A stretch of DNA of 52,405 nt from a virus. A program made the position numbers and the translations under genes. Positions within the stretch are counted from its first letter, which is position 1, and every line of letters starts with the position of its first letter. Under the pieces are notes generated by a model that had not been told where the DNA came from, did not search any database, and saw nothing but the letters and a program-made list of their open reading frames with translations. Positions 39,144 to 47,591 of this stretch are shown here, piece after piece. Location: positions 1 through 52,405 of IMG/VR virus record IMGVR_UViG_3300021440_000028; one strand, 5' to 3'.

Positions 39144-39667
39144 ACTTCGCCGACCGCTACGCCCCCGCCACCCGCGCCAGCAACCTCGGCAGCAAGCCGG
39201 ACACGACCAGCAGCCCCAGCGACGTGCTGGGCGCCGCCGGGCTGGCCGCCAAGCGCGTGCCATTGGGCATCGCCCTGATGCGCCTGCTGTCGGGCGACAA
39301 CCACGCGATCCGGCCGATTGTGGAGATGCTGGCCGGCATGGCATGGGACCGAGCCCGCCGCGACGGTGTGAAGCTGCGCCGCACGCAGGCCGAGGACATG
39401 GCGCAGACGGTGCTGGACTGGTGCCGCGATGGTCGCTGCCGGCGCTGCGGCGGCCACGGCTTCAAGCTGATCCCGGGCGCCCCGGCGCTGAGCGAGCATC
39501 CGTGCCCCAGCTGCCAGGGCGGGAAGGTACGGTTTGATCGCCTGTTCGCCATGGAGCGCTTGGGCGTGGCGTGGTGGCTGCGGGAGCAGATCGAGCGAGA
39601 CATGGCGATGGCCGGCCCCGAGGCCATGAAGGCGCTGGCGGAGCGCATGACGCTCCCCGGGGCTTGA
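39140..39667 (+). CDS. Q-like late antiterminator
   Basis: The 175-residue product has a helical first part (RVPLGIALMRLLSGDNHAIR, LAGMAWDRARRDGVKLRRTQ) and a DnaJ-type Zn finger, CRRCGGHGFKLIPGAP ... CPSCQGGKVRFD, seen in one class of phage Q proteins. A helical end follows. It ends just as the late promoter begins and is followed by a leader terminator, the classical Q arrangement. Family call rests on Zn finger plus position. Confidence 0.65.
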   Translation: MNFADRYAPATRASNLGSKPDTTSSPSDVLGAAGLAAKRVPLGIALMRLLSGDNHAIRPIVEMLAGMAWDRARRDGVKLRRTQAEDMAQTVLDWCRDGRCRRCGGHGFKLIPGAPALSEHPCPSCQGGKVRFDRLFAMERLGVAWWLREQIERDMAMAGPEAMKALAERMTLPGA

Positions 39668-39690
39668 CAGGCGCGGGATTTGCATACAAT
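39664..39690 (+). promoter_or_regulatory. Candidate late promoter (P-R')
   Basis: TTGACA (39664-39669) overlaps the end of the Q-like gene; TACAAT (39685-39690) lies 15 bp on, or CATACA gives a near-standard spacing with the shifted -35. It is followed by a long leader, then terminase genes. Confidence 0.55.
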
Positions 39691-40010
39691 CCGGCCCAAG
39701 CCGACAGAGCCGCGATCACTGCGGCACAAGCAAAAGAGGCCCCGCCCACGCTGGCGGAGCCGACCCCGAAAAGCCCGCCACCGTGCGGGCTTCGTCGTTT
39801 CTGGACGGCCGGCGGCCTGGGCCGGCGGCGCGGAGTCACAGACCGCGCCCATGCATTCGCACCGCGCTGCCCGGTGACCAGGTGAGGAAGCAAACAGCAT
39901 GCGCCCAGCGCGGACCACGGCCGGACGGTCGCCCGCGTGAGTCTGATGGGCGCGTTCCGCCGGCGGATGCCGGCACCTTGCCGCGGTGGATGCCGAGGCG
40001 GGAGAAGCGT
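39668..40010. other. Late leader, non-coding
   Basis: This 343-nt stretch holds the late promoter -10, a terminator-like hairpin at 39771-39792 and a GC-rich palindromic patch (ggccggcggcctgggccggc) at about 39809. It is the expected place for a Q-utilisation leader; a packaging (pac/cos) site could also be here or in the small terminase gene. I see no gene. Confidence 0.6.
39771..39792 (+). terminator. Late leader terminator (tR'-like)
   Basis: AAGCCCGC, 6-nt loop, GCGGGCTT, then cgtcgtttc. About 80 nt downstream of the late promoter. It would block late transcription until the Q-like protein acts. Confidence 0.55.
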
Positions 40011-40523
40011 ATGGCCAGAGCGCAAGCCCAGCCGGCGCAGCAGAAGTCCAAGGGCGGACGCCCAACCAAGTTCGACGCCAAGCTGGTGAAGCAGGCCCGC
40101 GAGCTGGCGCTGCTGGGCCTGACCGATGCCGAGATGGCAAAGGTGTTCGACGTCGCGAACTCGACGTTCAAGGAGTGGAAGGCAGCGCATCCGGCGTTCG
40201 CGCGGGCGCTGATCGACGGCAAAACCATCGCCGACGCCCAGGTCGCCGCCAGCCTGCACCACCGCGCCGTCGGCTACAGCCACCCCGAGACGGTCATCAA
40301 CGCCTGGCAGGGGACGATCATCAAGACGCGGGTGATCCGACACTACCCGCCAGATACCCAGGCGGCCCTAAAGTGGCTGCACAACCGGCACCCGAGCCGC
40401 TGGCGTGCCCAGCCCGAGCCGATGGATGACGACGAGGCGCCGCCGCCGGTCAAGGTCGTGATCGAAGTCAAGGACGCCCGCAAGCGCCCCGACGATGCCG
40501 AGCCTGAACCGGCCACAGGCTGA
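40011..40523 (+). CDS. Terminase small subunit
   Basis: The 170-residue product has GGRPTKFDAKLVKQARELAL, LGLTDAEMAKVFDVANSTFK, EWKAAHPAFARALIDGKTIA, then AAALKWLHNRHPSRWRAQPE-like end (QAALKWLHNRHPSRWR). This matches the helix-turn-helix and oligomerisation parts of small terminases. GGGAGAAG precedes the ATG. It overlaps the large subunit by 29 nt. Confidence 0.8.
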   Translation: MARAQAQPAQQKSKGGRPTKFDAKLVKQARELALLGLTDAEMAKVFDVANSTFKEWKAAHPAFARALIDGKTIADAQVAASLHHRAVGYSHPETVINAWQGTIIKTRVIRHYPPDTQAALKWLHNRHPSRWRAQPEPMDDDEAPPPVKVVIEVKDARKRPDDAEPEPATG

Positions 40524-41778
40524 GTTCCTGGCGCTGCCGCAGAAGTACCGGGCCTATGTCGCCGGCTTCGGGGCAGGAAAGACCTTTGCGGGAGCCGCAG
40601 CGCACTGCAGGCACTCGCTGGAGTGGCCGCGGGTCAACGCCGGCTACTTCGCGCCGACCTACCCGCTGATCCGGGACATCTTCTATCCGACGATCGAGGA
40701 GGTCGCGCACGACTGGGGCTTGCGGGTCAAGGCGCACGAGTCGAACAAGGAGGTGCACCTCTTCAGCGGCCGGCAGTACCGCAGCACGATCATCTGTCGC
40801 AGCCTGGAGAAGCCGGCCGACATCGTCGGCTTCAAGATCGGCCACGCCCAGGTCGACGAGCTGGACCTGCTGAAGCCGGACAAGGCGGCGGCGGCCTGGC
40901 GGAAGATCCTCGGTCGGATGCGTTACAAGCGCGACGGCCTGCGCAACGGCATCGACGTGACCACGACGCCCGAGGGCTTCCGGTTCGTCTGGCAGCAGTT
41001 CGTGCGGGATGTCCGCGCGAAGCCCGAGCTGGCCAAGCTCTACGGCATGGTGCAGGCCAGCACCTACGACAACGAGGCAAACCTCCCCGACGACTACATC
41101 GACAGCCTGCGCGCCAGCTACCCGCGCCAGCTGATTCGCGCCTACCTGCGCGGCCTGTTCGTCAACCTGGCCAGTGGCAGCGTCTACGCCGACTTCGACC
41201 GCGAACTGAACGGCTGCACGACGCTGCCGCGCGAGGGTGAAACGCTGCACGTCGGCATGGACTTCAACGTGCTGAAGATGGCCGCGGTGGTCTTCGTCGA
41301 CCGCGACAACGACCCGCACGCCGTCGGCGAGTTCGCCAACGTGCGCGACACGCCGACGATGGTCAGGCTGCTGCGCGAGCGGTACGTGCTGGACAGGAAA
41401 GCGCCGCACAACCTGGTGATCTACCCCGACGCGAGCGGGCAGAACACCAGCAGCAAGAACGCCAGCGAGTCGGACCTGAGCATCCTGCGGCAGGCCGGCT
41501 TCACGGTGAAGGTCAACAGCCACAACCCGAAGGTCAAGGACCGGGTCAACGCCGTCAACGCCCTGATCCTGAACGACAAGGGCCAGCGCCGGCTGAAGGT
41601 CAACGCCCAGGCCTGCCCGCACTTCACCGAGGCGCTGGAACAGCAGGCCTACGACGAGCACGGCGACCCGGACAAGTCGGCGGGCCATGACCACCACAAC
41701 GACGCCGGCGGCTACCGCCTGGTCTACACCTGGCCGGTCAAGAAGCCGGGCGCGGTGATCACCAGCCTGCGCGCCTGA
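40495..41778 (+). CDS. Terminase large subunit
   Basis: The 427-residue product has the ATPase set Walker A GFGAGKT (24-30), Walker B HAQVDELD (117-124), and coupling motif VTTTPEGF near 155. The RNase H-like nuclease set is D256 (HVGMDFNVLKMA), D312 (VIYPDAS) and D399/D403 (GHDHHNDAGG). Full length. It translocates DNA into the prohead and cuts it. With a P22-like capsid, headful packaging is the likely mode. Confidence 0.9.
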   Translation: MPSLNRPQAEFLALPQKYRAYVAGFGAGKTFAGAAAHCRHSLEWPRVNAGYFAPTYPLIRDIFYPTIEEVAHDWGLRVKAHESNKEVHLFSGRQYRSTIICRSLEKPADIVGFKIGHAQVDELDLLKPDKAAAAWRKILGRMRYKRDGLRNGIDVTTTPEGFRFVWQQFVRDVRAKPELAKLYGMVQASTYDNEANLPDDYIDSLRASYPRQLIRAYLRGLFVNLASGSVYADFDRELNGCTTLPREGETLHVGMDFNVLKMAAVVFVDRDNDPHAVGEFANVRDTPTMVRLLRERYVLDRKAPHNLVIYPDASGQNTSSKNASESDLSILRQAGFTVKVNSHNPKVKDRVNAVNALILNDKGQRRLKVNAQACPHFTEALEQQAYDEHGDPDKSAGHDHHNDAGGYRLVYTWPVKKPGAVITSLRA

Positions 41779-41792
41779 GAAAGCACCCCAGC

Positions 41793-43205
41793 ATGGCCCA
41801 AACCGTCGCATCACAGTCGCAGGAAGTCGCCGAGATGTCGGCCGACTGGGAGCTGTGTGAGGACCTGCTGGAAGGCACGCGGGCCATGCGCGCGGCGCGC
41901 GGCAAGTACCTGCCAAAGTGGCCGGCCGAGGAGGCCGACGCCTACGACGCCCGCGTGAAGTCGGCGGTCCTGTTCCCGGCCTACAGCCGCACGGTCTCGA
42001 CGCTGACCGGCAAGCCGTTCGGCAAGCCGCTGGTGCTGAGCGAGGATGCGCCGCCGCAGGTTGTCAAGTGGATGCAGGACGCCGACCGCGAGGGCCGCAA
42101 CCTGCACGCCTTCGCGGCCGACTGCATGCAGACGGCGCTGGGCTTCGGGTTCGGCGGCATCCTGGTTGAGTACCCGGTCGTGAAGCGCGAGCCCGGCTCC
42201 CGGCCGCTGACTCAGGCCGAGGAAGCGGCACAGAAGCTGCGGCCCTATCTGGTGCTGGTCAAGCCCGAGCGCATCCTGGGCTGGCGCACGCAGCGCGTGA
42301 ACGGCCAGACGGTGCTGACGCAGCTTCGGCTGATGGAGGAGATCGAGGAGCCCGACGGCGAGTGGGGCGTGAAGTGCGTCGACCAGGTGCGCGTGCTGAC
42401 GCCCGGAGCCTGGGAGATCTGGCGCAAGCCGGAGGGGAAGGATTGGCAGGACGCGACGCTGTTCGACAGCGGCACCACGTCGCTGGCCTACATCCCGTTC
42501 GTGCCGTTCTACGGACAGCGCGAGGGCTTCATGGAGGCCAAGCCCCCTTTGCTGGAGGTCGCACACCTGAACGTCGCGCACTGGCAGTCGGCCAGCGACC
42601 AGCAGAACATCCTGCACGTTGCCCGGGTGCCGATCCTGTTCGGCAAGATGCTGGGCGATGGCGTGACGCTGAAGGTCGGCGCGCAGTCTGGCGTGATGGC
42701 CACGACGCCCGAGGCCGATCTGAAGTGGGTTGAGCACTCGGGCGCGGCGATCGAGGCCGGCAAGGCAGATCTGGAGGCGCTGGAAGAGCGCATGCGCCAG
42801 GCCGGCGCCGAGCTGCTGGTGATCAAGCCTGGCCAGGTCACAGCAACGCAGACGGGCGTCGAGAACGCCGTCGGCATGTGCGCGCTGCAGCGCATCACGC
42901 TGGACCTGCAGGATGCGCTGAACGCGGCGCTGGCGATCGTCTCGGAGTACGCGAAGCTGCAGCCGGCGGCCACGGTCACGATCTACAGCGACTTCGGCGT
43001 GTCGACGCTGGCCGAGGCCTCCGCCGATCTGCTGCGCAACGCAGCCGATGGCGGCTACATCAGCGCGGTGTCGTTCCGCGAGGAACTGCGTCGCCGCAAC
43101 CAGTACGCGGTCGACGAGGACACCGAACTGGCGCGGCTGGAGGCGCAGGGGCCGAACCTGGGCACGGTGAACAACCCGGCGGGCGGCGGTGGCAACGCTC
43201 AATGA
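41793..43205 (+). CDS. Portal protein (DUF4055-type)
   Basis: The 470-residue product has YLPKWPAEEADAYDARVKSA, YSRTVSTLTGKPFGKPLVLS, then ALGFGFGGILVEYPVV, YLVLVKPERILGWRTQRVNG, and SLAYIPFVPFYGQREGFMEA with KPPLLEVAHLNVAHWQSASD, all marks of the DUF4055 portal family. Placed between terminase and minor head protein. Overlaps the next gene by 17 nt. Confidence 0.85.
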   Translation: MAQTVASQSQEVAEMSADWELCEDLLEGTRAMRAARGKYLPKWPAEEADAYDARVKSAVLFPAYSRTVSTLTGKPFGKPLVLSEDAPPQVVKWMQDADREGRNLHAFAADCMQTALGFGFGGILVEYPVVKREPGSRPLTQAEEAAQKLRPYLVLVKPERILGWRTQRVNGQTVLTQLRLMEEIEEPDGEWGVKCVDQVRVLTPGAWEIWRKPEGKDWQDATLFDSGTTSLAYIPFVPFYGQREGFMEAKPPLLEVAHLNVAHWQSASDQQNILHVARVPILFGKMLGDGVTLKVGAQSGVMATTPEADLKWVEHSGAAIEAGKADLEALEERMRQAGAELLVIKPGQVTATQTGVENAVGMCALQRITLDLQDALNAALAIVSEYAKLQPAATVTIYSDFGVSTLAEASADLLRNAADGGYISAVSFREELRRRNQYAVDEDTELARLEAQGPNLGTVNNPAGGGGNAQ

Positions 43206-44304
43206 CCGGCTGCAGGATGATGTCGTCTCGCACGCCGTCGACCTGCAGCAATTCGGAAATCACCTGGTCGCGAGGATCATCGCGCAGCTCAATCGGACCG
43301 ACGCAGAGCTGATCGGCCGGCTGCAGGCAGCCCTGGATGGGCTGCCGGCGACGGCCACAAGCGTGGAGAGGATCGGCGCGCTGCTGCAGAGCGTGCGGAC
43401 GCTGAACCTGACGGCCTACCAGGCGATCGAGCGCGAGCTGACCGCCGAGCTGCGCGCGCTGGCCGACTACGAGGCCGGGCACCAGCTGGAGCTGTTCCGC
43501 GCCGAGATCCCGCCGCAGATCGTCACCCGCGTGGGCGTGGCGGCGGTCAACGTCGAGCAGGTGTTCGCCGCGGCCATGTCCCGGCCGTTCCAGGGCCGGC
43601 TGCTGCGCGAGTGGGCGGCGGACATCGGCGAGGCCCGGATGGTGCGCATTCGCGACGCGGTGCGGCAGGGCTTCGTGCAGAACGAGAGCATCGGCCAGAT
43701 CGTGCAGCGCATCCGCGGCACGCGGGCCAGGGCCTACAAGGACGGCCTGCTGGAGATCGACCGGCGCGGCGCCGAGGCGGTGGTGCGGACGGCAGTCAGC
43801 CACACGGCCGGCTTCGTGCGCGATCGGTTCATGGAGCAGAACGGCGACCTCGTGAAGGCCGAGGTCTGGACATCGACGCTGGACAGCCGCACCAGCGAGG
43901 GATGCCGGATCCGCGACGGCCTGCAGTACACGCCAGGCGATCACAAGCCGATCGGGCACAAGGTGCCATGGCTCGGCGGGCCGGGCCGGCTGCACTGGTG
44001 CTGTCGCAGCACGGCGGTGCCGGTGGTGAAGTCCTGGCGCGAGCTGGGCGTGCCGATCGATGAGATGCCGCCCGGCGAGCGGGCCAGCATGGATGGCCAG
44101 GTGCCCGCCGACACGACGTTCGCGGCCTGGATCAAGCGGCAGAGCGCCGCGCGGCAGGATCAGGTGCTGGGCGCCACGCGCGGCCGGCTGATGCGTTCCG
44201 GCGGGATGGATCTGCCGGACTTCTACGACAACAAGGGGACGATGCTCACCCTGGACGAGCTGCGCCAGCGCGACGCGGCGGCATTCAGGCGGGCAGGGCT
44301 GTAG
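43189..44304 (+). CDS. Mu F-like minor head protein
   Basis: The 371-residue product (GTG start) has a helical first half and the Mu F/SPP1 gp7 domain in its second half: VVRTAVSHTAGFVRDRFMEQ, LVKAEVWTSTLDSRTSEGCR, then GPGRLHWCCRSTAVPV. These proteins sit inside the head near the portal and may be injected with DNA. Full length. Confidence 0.85.
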   Translation: MATLNDRLQDDVVSHAVDLQQFGNHLVARIIAQLNRTDAELIGRLQAALDGLPATATSVERIGALLQSVRTLNLTAYQAIERELTAELRALADYEAGHQLELFRAEIPPQIVTRVGVAAVNVEQVFAAAMSRPFQGRLLREWAADIGEARMVRIRDAVRQGFVQNESIGQIVQRIRGTRARAYKDGLLEIDRRGAEAVVRTAVSHTAGFVRDRFMEQNGDLVKAEVWTSTLDSRTSEGCRIRDGLQYTPGDHKPIGHKVPWLGGPGRLHWCCRSTAVPVVKSWRELGVPIDEMPPGERASMDGQVPADTTFAAWIKRQSAARQDQVLGATRGRLMRSGGMDLPDFYDNKGTMLTLDELRQRDAAAFRRAGL

Positions 44305-44314
44305 CATCGGCGCC

Positions 44315-44551
44315 GTGCCGCTGCACCTGATCCCCGGAACCCCCGCGCCTGACACGCCAGCCGAGCGGGTGCGCAAGCGCCTGCGCGCGACGAAGCCGGC
44401 CGAGATGCTGCAGTGCCGGCGGTGCGCCGGCCGCGAGGTGCTTGTGAGCATCACCGGCGCGACGATCAAGGGCGGCAAGGTGTCCGGCGGGACGAAGGCA
44501 TGGCTGTGCGCGACGTGTCACCGCAAGGGCGAGAGGGTGGTGCTGGCGTGA
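44315..44551 (+). CDS. Zn-finger phage protein
   Basis: The 78-residue product (GTG start) has CRRCAGREVLVSITGATIKG, GKVSGGTKAWLCATCHRKGE: two CxxC pairs 30 residues apart. Small proteins like this follow the minor head gene in many related phages. Role unknown; possibly HNH remnant-like Zn fold without catalytic residues. Confidence 0.65.
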   Translation: MPLHLIPGTPAPDTPAERVRKRLRATKPAEMLQCRRCAGREVLVSITGATIKGGKVSGGTKAWLCATCHRKGERVVLA

Positions 44552-44685
44552 TCTGCAAGCCCCGCATCAAGCGCGACGGCCGCGGCTGGGCATGTGCAGG
44601 CCTTGGCAAGGAAGGCAACGGCAGGACGCCCCGCGCAGCGTTTCTCGACTGGCTGAACGAGGCCAGCTTCTTCCCGTACATCTGA
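44548..44685 (+). CDS. 45-residue conserved small protein
   Basis: From a GTG overlapping the Zn-finger gene stop (GTGA): VICKPRIKRDGRGWACAGLG, KEGNGRTPRAAFLDWLNEAS, FFPYI. The W-x-C-x-G-x-G...G-x-T-P-x-x-A-F-x-x-W pattern is seen in short phage proteins and seems designed to bind a partner. Too short to classify. Confidence 0.55.
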   Translation: MICKPRIKRDGRGWACAGLGKEGNGRTPRAAFLDWLNEASFFPYI

Positions 44686-44823
44686 AGCCCGCCGGACTGG
44701 CAGCGACGGGCCCAGCGCCAGCCGGCGAGCACCCCCGGCTGTCGAGACTGCCAGACCGGCCAACCAGGGCGCCGCGCTTGCCGGACGCGCACTCTCCAGC
44801 CCGACATCAGACGCACTACTCCG

Positions 44824-44856
44824 AAGGCCCCGCGGCGCAAGTCACGGGGCCTTTCT
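44824..44856 (+). terminator. Intercistronic terminator-like hairpin
   Basis: AAGGCCCCG (44824-44832) pairs with CGGGGCCTT (44845-44853), followed by TCTC. It is in the 281-nt gap before the scaffold gene; a promoter for the capsid block downstream is not evident. Confidence 0.5.
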
Positions 44857-44966
44857 CATGCCCGCGCCGCGGATGCGGCAGGGCATCCAGGCCGGACGGC
44901 CACCAATCGCGGCGGATGCCGCACCCACCCGCTGGCGGACGCCGGCGCAACCTTGACCACACCACT

Positions 44967-45740
44967 ATGCCCTTCAAGTACGACGCCCAAGGCCAGATCG
45001 TCACCGCCGACCACAACGGCATCAAGCTCCCCGTGTTCGTCCACCCGGACGGCAAGGAGGCGCCGTTTGATGCTGACGGCACGATCAACTCGATCAACGC
45101 CCGCGCCGAGCAGTCGCGCCGCGTTGAAGGCGAGAACAAGACGCTCAAGGAGCAACTTGCCGCGTTCGATGGTCTGGACGCCGTGAAGGCCCGCGAAGCC
45201 ATCGAGAAGATGAGCACCGTCGATCTGTCGAAGATGGTGCACGCAGGCGAAGTGGAGAAGGTCAAGGGCGAGATCGCCAAGACCTACGAGGCGAAGCTGG
45301 CCGCCAAGGACCAGGAGATGGCGCAGAAAGACGCGGCCATTTGGAAGCGCACGATGGACGCCGCCTTCAACGGCTCCAAGTTCATCGGCGAGAAGGTCGC
45401 CATCCCCGCGCAGTTCCTGCGCTCCACCTACGCCCAGCACTTCAAGCCGGGCGAGGACGGCGAGCCGGTCGGCTACTTTGCTGACGGTCGACCGATCATG
45501 TCCTCCAGCACGCCGACCAAGTTCGCGTCCTTTGATGAGGCGATGGAATCGATCATCGCCTCAGACCCTCACAAGGCGTCGATCCTGAAGGGCAGCGGCG
45601 CGTCCGGTGGTGGCGCGACCGGCGGTGGCAGCGGCGGTGGCAACGGCAAGACCCAGATCTCGCGCGCAGCCTGGCAGGCCCTGAGCCCGCTGGAGCAGCG
45701 CGCCAAGGCGACCGACCCCAAGGTCGAGATCGTCGACTGA
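44967..45740 (+). CDS. Scaffolding protein
   Basis: The 257-residue product has a short beta-rich start (MPFKYDAQGQIVTADHNGIK, FVHPDGKEAPFDADGTINSI), a central coiled coil (about 45-130, EQSRRVEGENKTLKEQLAAF, EVEKVKGEIAKTYEAKLAAK) and a C-terminal part with Gly-rich linker and basic end (NGKTQISRAAWQALSPLEQR). It sits directly before the P22-like capsid gene. The scaffold assembles the prohead and leaves. No cleavage site is evident. Confidence 0.75.
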   Translation: MPFKYDAQGQIVTADHNGIKLPVFVHPDGKEAPFDADGTINSINARAEQSRRVEGENKTLKEQLAAFDGLDAVKAREAIEKMSTVDLSKMVHAGEVEKVKGEIAKTYEAKLAAKDQEMAQKDAAIWKRTMDAAFNGSKFIGEKVAIPAQFLRSTYAQHFKPGEDGEPVGYFADGRPIMSSSTPTKFASFDEAMESIIASDPHKASILKGSGASGGGATGGGSGGGNGKTQISRAAWQALSPLEQRAKATDPKVEIVD

Positions 45741-45840
45741 GCACGGCGGGAGACCGCCGGCACCCGGCCCCGGATGGGGATCGGTTCAACCAGGCCGCAC
45801 GTCGCGGCCACGTTCCCATCTGACAAAGGAAACCGCCATC

Positions 45841-47141
45841 ATGGCAAACCTCCGCACTTCCCTCCGCACCGCTGCGCTGGCCTTCGTGGCCGCCGTCGCG
45901 GCCTTCAACCCGATCGCCACCATGGCCTCCGCCACCGCGCGGCTGGCCGACTGGCTGCTGCAACCGGTGCCCCAGGGCGGCGTCCTGGCCGCCAACACGC
46001 TGACCGGCATGATCAGCACCATCTACACGGCGCTCGACGTCGTGTCGCGCGAGCTGATCGGCTTCATCCCGTTCGTGTCGCGTGACGCCACCAGCGCCAG
46101 CGGTGCGGTCGGCCAGACCGTGCGCTCGCCGATCGCTCCCGCGATCAGCCTGGAAGACGTCAGCCCGGGCGCGACCCCGGCCGACTCGGGCGACCAGACC
46201 ATCGGCTATGCCGACGTGACGATCACCCGCAGCAAGGCCGCGCCGATCCGCTGGACCGGTGAGGAGCAGCTGTCGGTCAGCCAGTTCGGCCAATACAACG
46301 TGATTTTGGCCGGTCAGTTCCAGCAGGCCTTCCGCGCGCTGGCCAACCTGGTGGAGAGCGACATCGCGCTGGCAGCCAAGGCCGCCGCGTCGCGCGCCTA
46401 CGGCACGGCCGGCACCACGCCGTTCGCCACCGCGGCCGATCTGTCGGACCTGTCGCAGATCAACAAGATCCTGGACGACAACGGCGCCCCCGCGTCGGGC
46501 CGCGCGATGGTGCTGAACTCGGCCTCGCGCGCCGTGCTGGAAGGCAAGCACAGCGAGCTGTTCCGCGTGAACGAGGCGGGTGACGCTGCCGCCATGCTGC
46601 GCGAGCGCCAGATGCGTCGCCTGATGGGCTTCAGCATGGGCTACTCGGCCGGCCTGGTGACGCACACCAAGGGCACGGGCGCCAGCTACCTGGTGAACAA
46701 CGGCAGCGGCATCGCCATCGGCGGCACGACCATCGCGGCCGACACCGGCTCTGGCACCGTCCTGGCCGGCGACGTGGTGACCTTCGCGGCCGACTCGGCC
46801 AACAAGTACGTGGTCGGCACCGCGCTGTCCGGCGGTTCGTTCTCGCTGAACAAGCCGGGCGCCCTGGTGGCTATCCCCGACAACAACGCCATCACCGTGG
46901 GCAACAACTACACGCCCAACATCGCGTTCACGCAGAACGCGATCGTGCTGGCAGCCCGGGTGCCGGCCATGCCGGAAGGCGGCGACTCGGCCGACGACGT
47001 GATGCTGAGACCGATCCAGTCTCGGGCCTGACCTTCCAGGTCGCCATGTACCGCCAGTACCGCCGCGTGAAGATCGAGGTGTCGCTGGCCTGGGGCGTGG
47101 GCACGCCGAAATCGGAACACATCGCCCTGTTGCTGGGCTGA
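45841..47141 (+). CDS. P22-like major capsid protein, reading frame broken near 47008
   Basis: The predicted product is about 433 residues, as for P22 coat (430). The frame from the ATG at 45841 gives 389 good residues ([20 protein letters not shown] ... [10 protein letters not shown]) and then turns to RPIQSRA and a stop at 47029-47031. From 47010 the -1 frame continues the coat C-terminus, [43 protein letters not shown], to 47141. One missing base between 47007 and 47010 (for example AAG read as AG) restores it. No slippery site is present, so it is a sequencing/assembly error or a real mutation. Confidence 0.85.
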
Positions 47142-47162
47142 TCCCCGGCTTCGTCCCCACCT

Positions 47163-47195
47163 GAAGGCCCCGCCGGAGCGATCCGCGGGGCCTTC
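47163..47195 (+). terminator. Hairpin after capsid gene
   Basis: GAAGGCCCCGC (47163-47173) pairs perfectly with GCGGGGCCTTC (47185-47195), an 11-bp stem with a structured loop. It lacks a T run. Likely an mRNA 3' stabiliser or attenuator, giving high capsid dosage. Confidence 0.5.
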
Positions 47196-47215
47196 TCCAT
47201 TCAGGAGCAGCCGAC

Positions 47216-47512
47216 ATGGCAGGAATCAGCAAGGCCGAGCGCGAGGCGCGCGCGGCAGCCGCGGCAGCGGCAGAGCAGGGCGGCGAGCAGCCGCAGGACA
47301 CCGGCGACGCCAGCAACGCCGGCGCCGACGAGGCGGCCGCGCTGCAGGCCAAGGCGATCGCCGAGGCGGAAACTGCAGCCGCGGCAGCGGCCCAGGCCGT
47401 GCAGCTCGTGCCCATGGTGCGCAGCGCCAGCCAGTACCCCGCGCCGCACACCGCCGACGTGCACCCCGACGAGGTCGGCAACTTCGCCGCCGGCGGCTGG
47501 CAGCCCGCCTGA
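47216..47512 (+). CDS. Ala-rich small virion-block protein
   Basis: A 98-residue protein: a highly helical, Ala/Glu-rich first part (MAGISKAEREARAAAAAAAE...), and a conserved end HTADVHPDEVGNFAAGGWQP. AGGAG lies before the ATG. The end is found in capsid-proximal small proteins of related phages; it may be a head decoration or linker. Boxed by hairpins on both sides. Confidence 0.55.
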   Translation: MAGISKAEREARAAAAAAAEQGGEQPQDTGDASNAGADEAAALQAKAIAEAETAAAAAAQAVQLVPMVRSASQYPAPHTADVHPDEVGNFAAGGWQPA

Positions 47513-47535
47513 CCACCTGCAGGACTCAGCCGCCG

Positions 47536-47558
47536 TGCGCCCGCCCCGTGCGGGCGCA
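47536..47558 (+). terminator. Hairpin before lectin-fold gene
   Basis: TGCGCCCGC (47536-47544), 5-nt loop CCCGT, GCGGGCGCA (47550-47558). 9-bp perfect stem, no T run. Confidence 0.4.
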
Positions 47559-47591
47559 TCCGCTTGAGCCCAGCACCACGAGGACAGCACC

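Noticed and set aside
47005-47015. Programmed frameshift producing two capsid forms
   Set aside because: ctgagaccgat is not a slippery heptamer, and nearly all coat copies would lack conserved C-terminal residues; an indel is more likely.
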